The notes beneath the pieces were generated by a model. The model did not search any database and was not told the DNA's origin. It saw only the letters and a program-made list of their open reading frames with translations. This document shows positions 5,494 through 5,907 of a DNA stretch of 5,907 nt, piece after piece. This DNA comes from Halobacteriales archaeon QS_9_67_15 (lineage in GTDB: Archaea; Halobacteriota; Halobacteria; Halobacteriales; Haloarculaceae). The stretch lies in contig PXSD01000103.1 of NCBI GenBank assembly GCA_003023165.1, forward strand, positions 1 through 5,907, read 5' to 3'. The position numbers were made by a program, and so were the translations under genes. The first letter of the stretch is position 1, and each line of letters begins with the position of its first letter.

Positions 5494-5907
5494 TTACTCG
5501 ATGTACCCGAGGTCCTGCAGTCGGTCCTTCGCCCCCTCACCCATGTCGTCGAGCACGTCCCCGTCGTCCACGTCGCCCCACTCGCCGTCCATCTCCGACT
5601 CGAAGGTGACCAGCGCCTCCCGGGTCGCGACGATCATCTCGTCGTCGGTGCCCGCGACGTCGTCGCGTTCCTCGGGGTCGGTGTCGATCCGATACGCCTC
5701 GTCGGGGATGCGCTCGTTGCGGATGTACTTCCCGTCCGTCCGGCGAGCCGCGCGCATCCGCGAGTAGAACCGCGAATCGGTATCGAGTTCGACCCCCGCC
5801 GCCTCGGCCTTGCTCTCCAGCTGGTTCAGCTCGACGACCGGCCGGTGGTAGTCGACGAAGGCGTAGTCGTCGAGGTCGCCGGCGTCGTGCGCGGCGAACC
5901 GAGACCG
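5494..5907 (-). CDS. Sulfatase-like protein (alkaline phosphatase superfamily), C-terminal 137 residues, cut by window edge
   Basis: The frame is open to the right edge of the window, so only the C-terminal part is seen. Its 137 residues end with QDLGYIE before TAA 5494-5496, a common ending for haloarchaeal sulfatases. The block RTDGKYIRN (56-64) followed by AYRIDTDPEERDD (71-83) is the C-terminal signature of sulfatases, where K60 lies in the KY(I/V) strand and the DP.E motif ends the subdomain. The catalytic centre, with its formylglycine Cys/Ser and metal ligands, lies in the missing N-terminal part, so activity cannot be judged. Sulfatase-like proteins in haloarchaea are often found in glycan and cell-surface loci. 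It directly precedes the UPF0104 gene with a 2-base gap, so the two are probably co-transcribed. An internal ATG at 5757 is not the real start. Confidence 0.85.
   Translation of the reverse strand, partial: RSRFAAHDAGDLDDYAFVDYHRPVVELNQLESKAEAAGVELDTDSRFYSRMRAARRTDGKYIRNERIPDEAYRIDTDPEERDDVAGTDDEMIVATREALVTFESEMDGEWGDVDDGDVLDDMGEGAKDRLQDLGYIE

Noticed and set aside
4368..5540. 390-codon minus-strand frame overlapping the UPF0104 gene
   Set aside because: Arg-rich shadow; the alternative frame has clear membrane helices and family motifs.
1..5907. CRISPR array, tRNA, rRNA or a TnpA gene
   Set aside because: No regularly spaced repeats, no cloverleaf or rRNA-like sequence and no tyrosine transposase (HUH) motif were found.

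Overview
The window looks like haloarchaeal (class Halobacteria) chromosome. Coding DNA is GC-rich with strong G/C third positions, the proteins are rich in Asp and Glu, at least one promoter box sits close enough to its start codon to imply a leaderless transcript, and the gene families (TnpB-only IS1341-type element, small CxxC zinc-finger protein, PRC-barrel protein, sulfatase next to a UPF0104 membrane protein) are typical of that group. No rRNA, tRNA or CRISPR array was seen.

Layout. (1) Positions 1-1384, minus strand: a TnpB-family gene of the IS200/IS605 (IS1341) type, with the start of its right end and guide-RNA scaffold region running off the left edge. No TnpA is present. The gene reads through as one 438-codon frame but is broken at its core. 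A frame slip near 820-840 and a ~56-bp insertion made of two 9-bp-stem hairpins (714-762) together add 57 bases, so the frame is restored, but the stretch carrying the RuvC-I aspartate is read in the wrong frame. A zinc-finger cysteine is also replaced by tyrosine. (2) 1385-1597: a divergent intergenic region with two promoter boxes, a hairpin, and a second copy-like stretch of the element's right-end sequence. (3) 1598-3454, plus: a complete SF1A UvrD/Rep-type helicase. (4) 3563-3712, plus: a 49-residue protein with two CxxC knuckles, starting at GTG and easy to miss. (5) 3713-4156: no convincing intact gene; coding-like fragments in shifting frames suggest a decayed gene. (6) 4157-4402, plus: an 81-residue PRC-barrel-like protein with a Shine-Dalgarno sequence. 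(7) 4466-5907, minus: the C-terminal end of a sulfatase-like protein followed after 2 bases by a multi-pass UPF0104/LPG-synthase-TM protein, probably one operon converging on the PRC-barrel gene.

The genes do not form one pathway. The helicase and the zinc-finger protein are on the same strand but 108 bases apart. The sulfatase/UPF0104 pair is translationally close and most likely acts at the cell surface or on lipid or glycan carriers. I do not see a clear new multi-gene system. The most unusual feature is the frame-restored but catalytically destroyed TnpB and the hairpin-pair insertion that did it.
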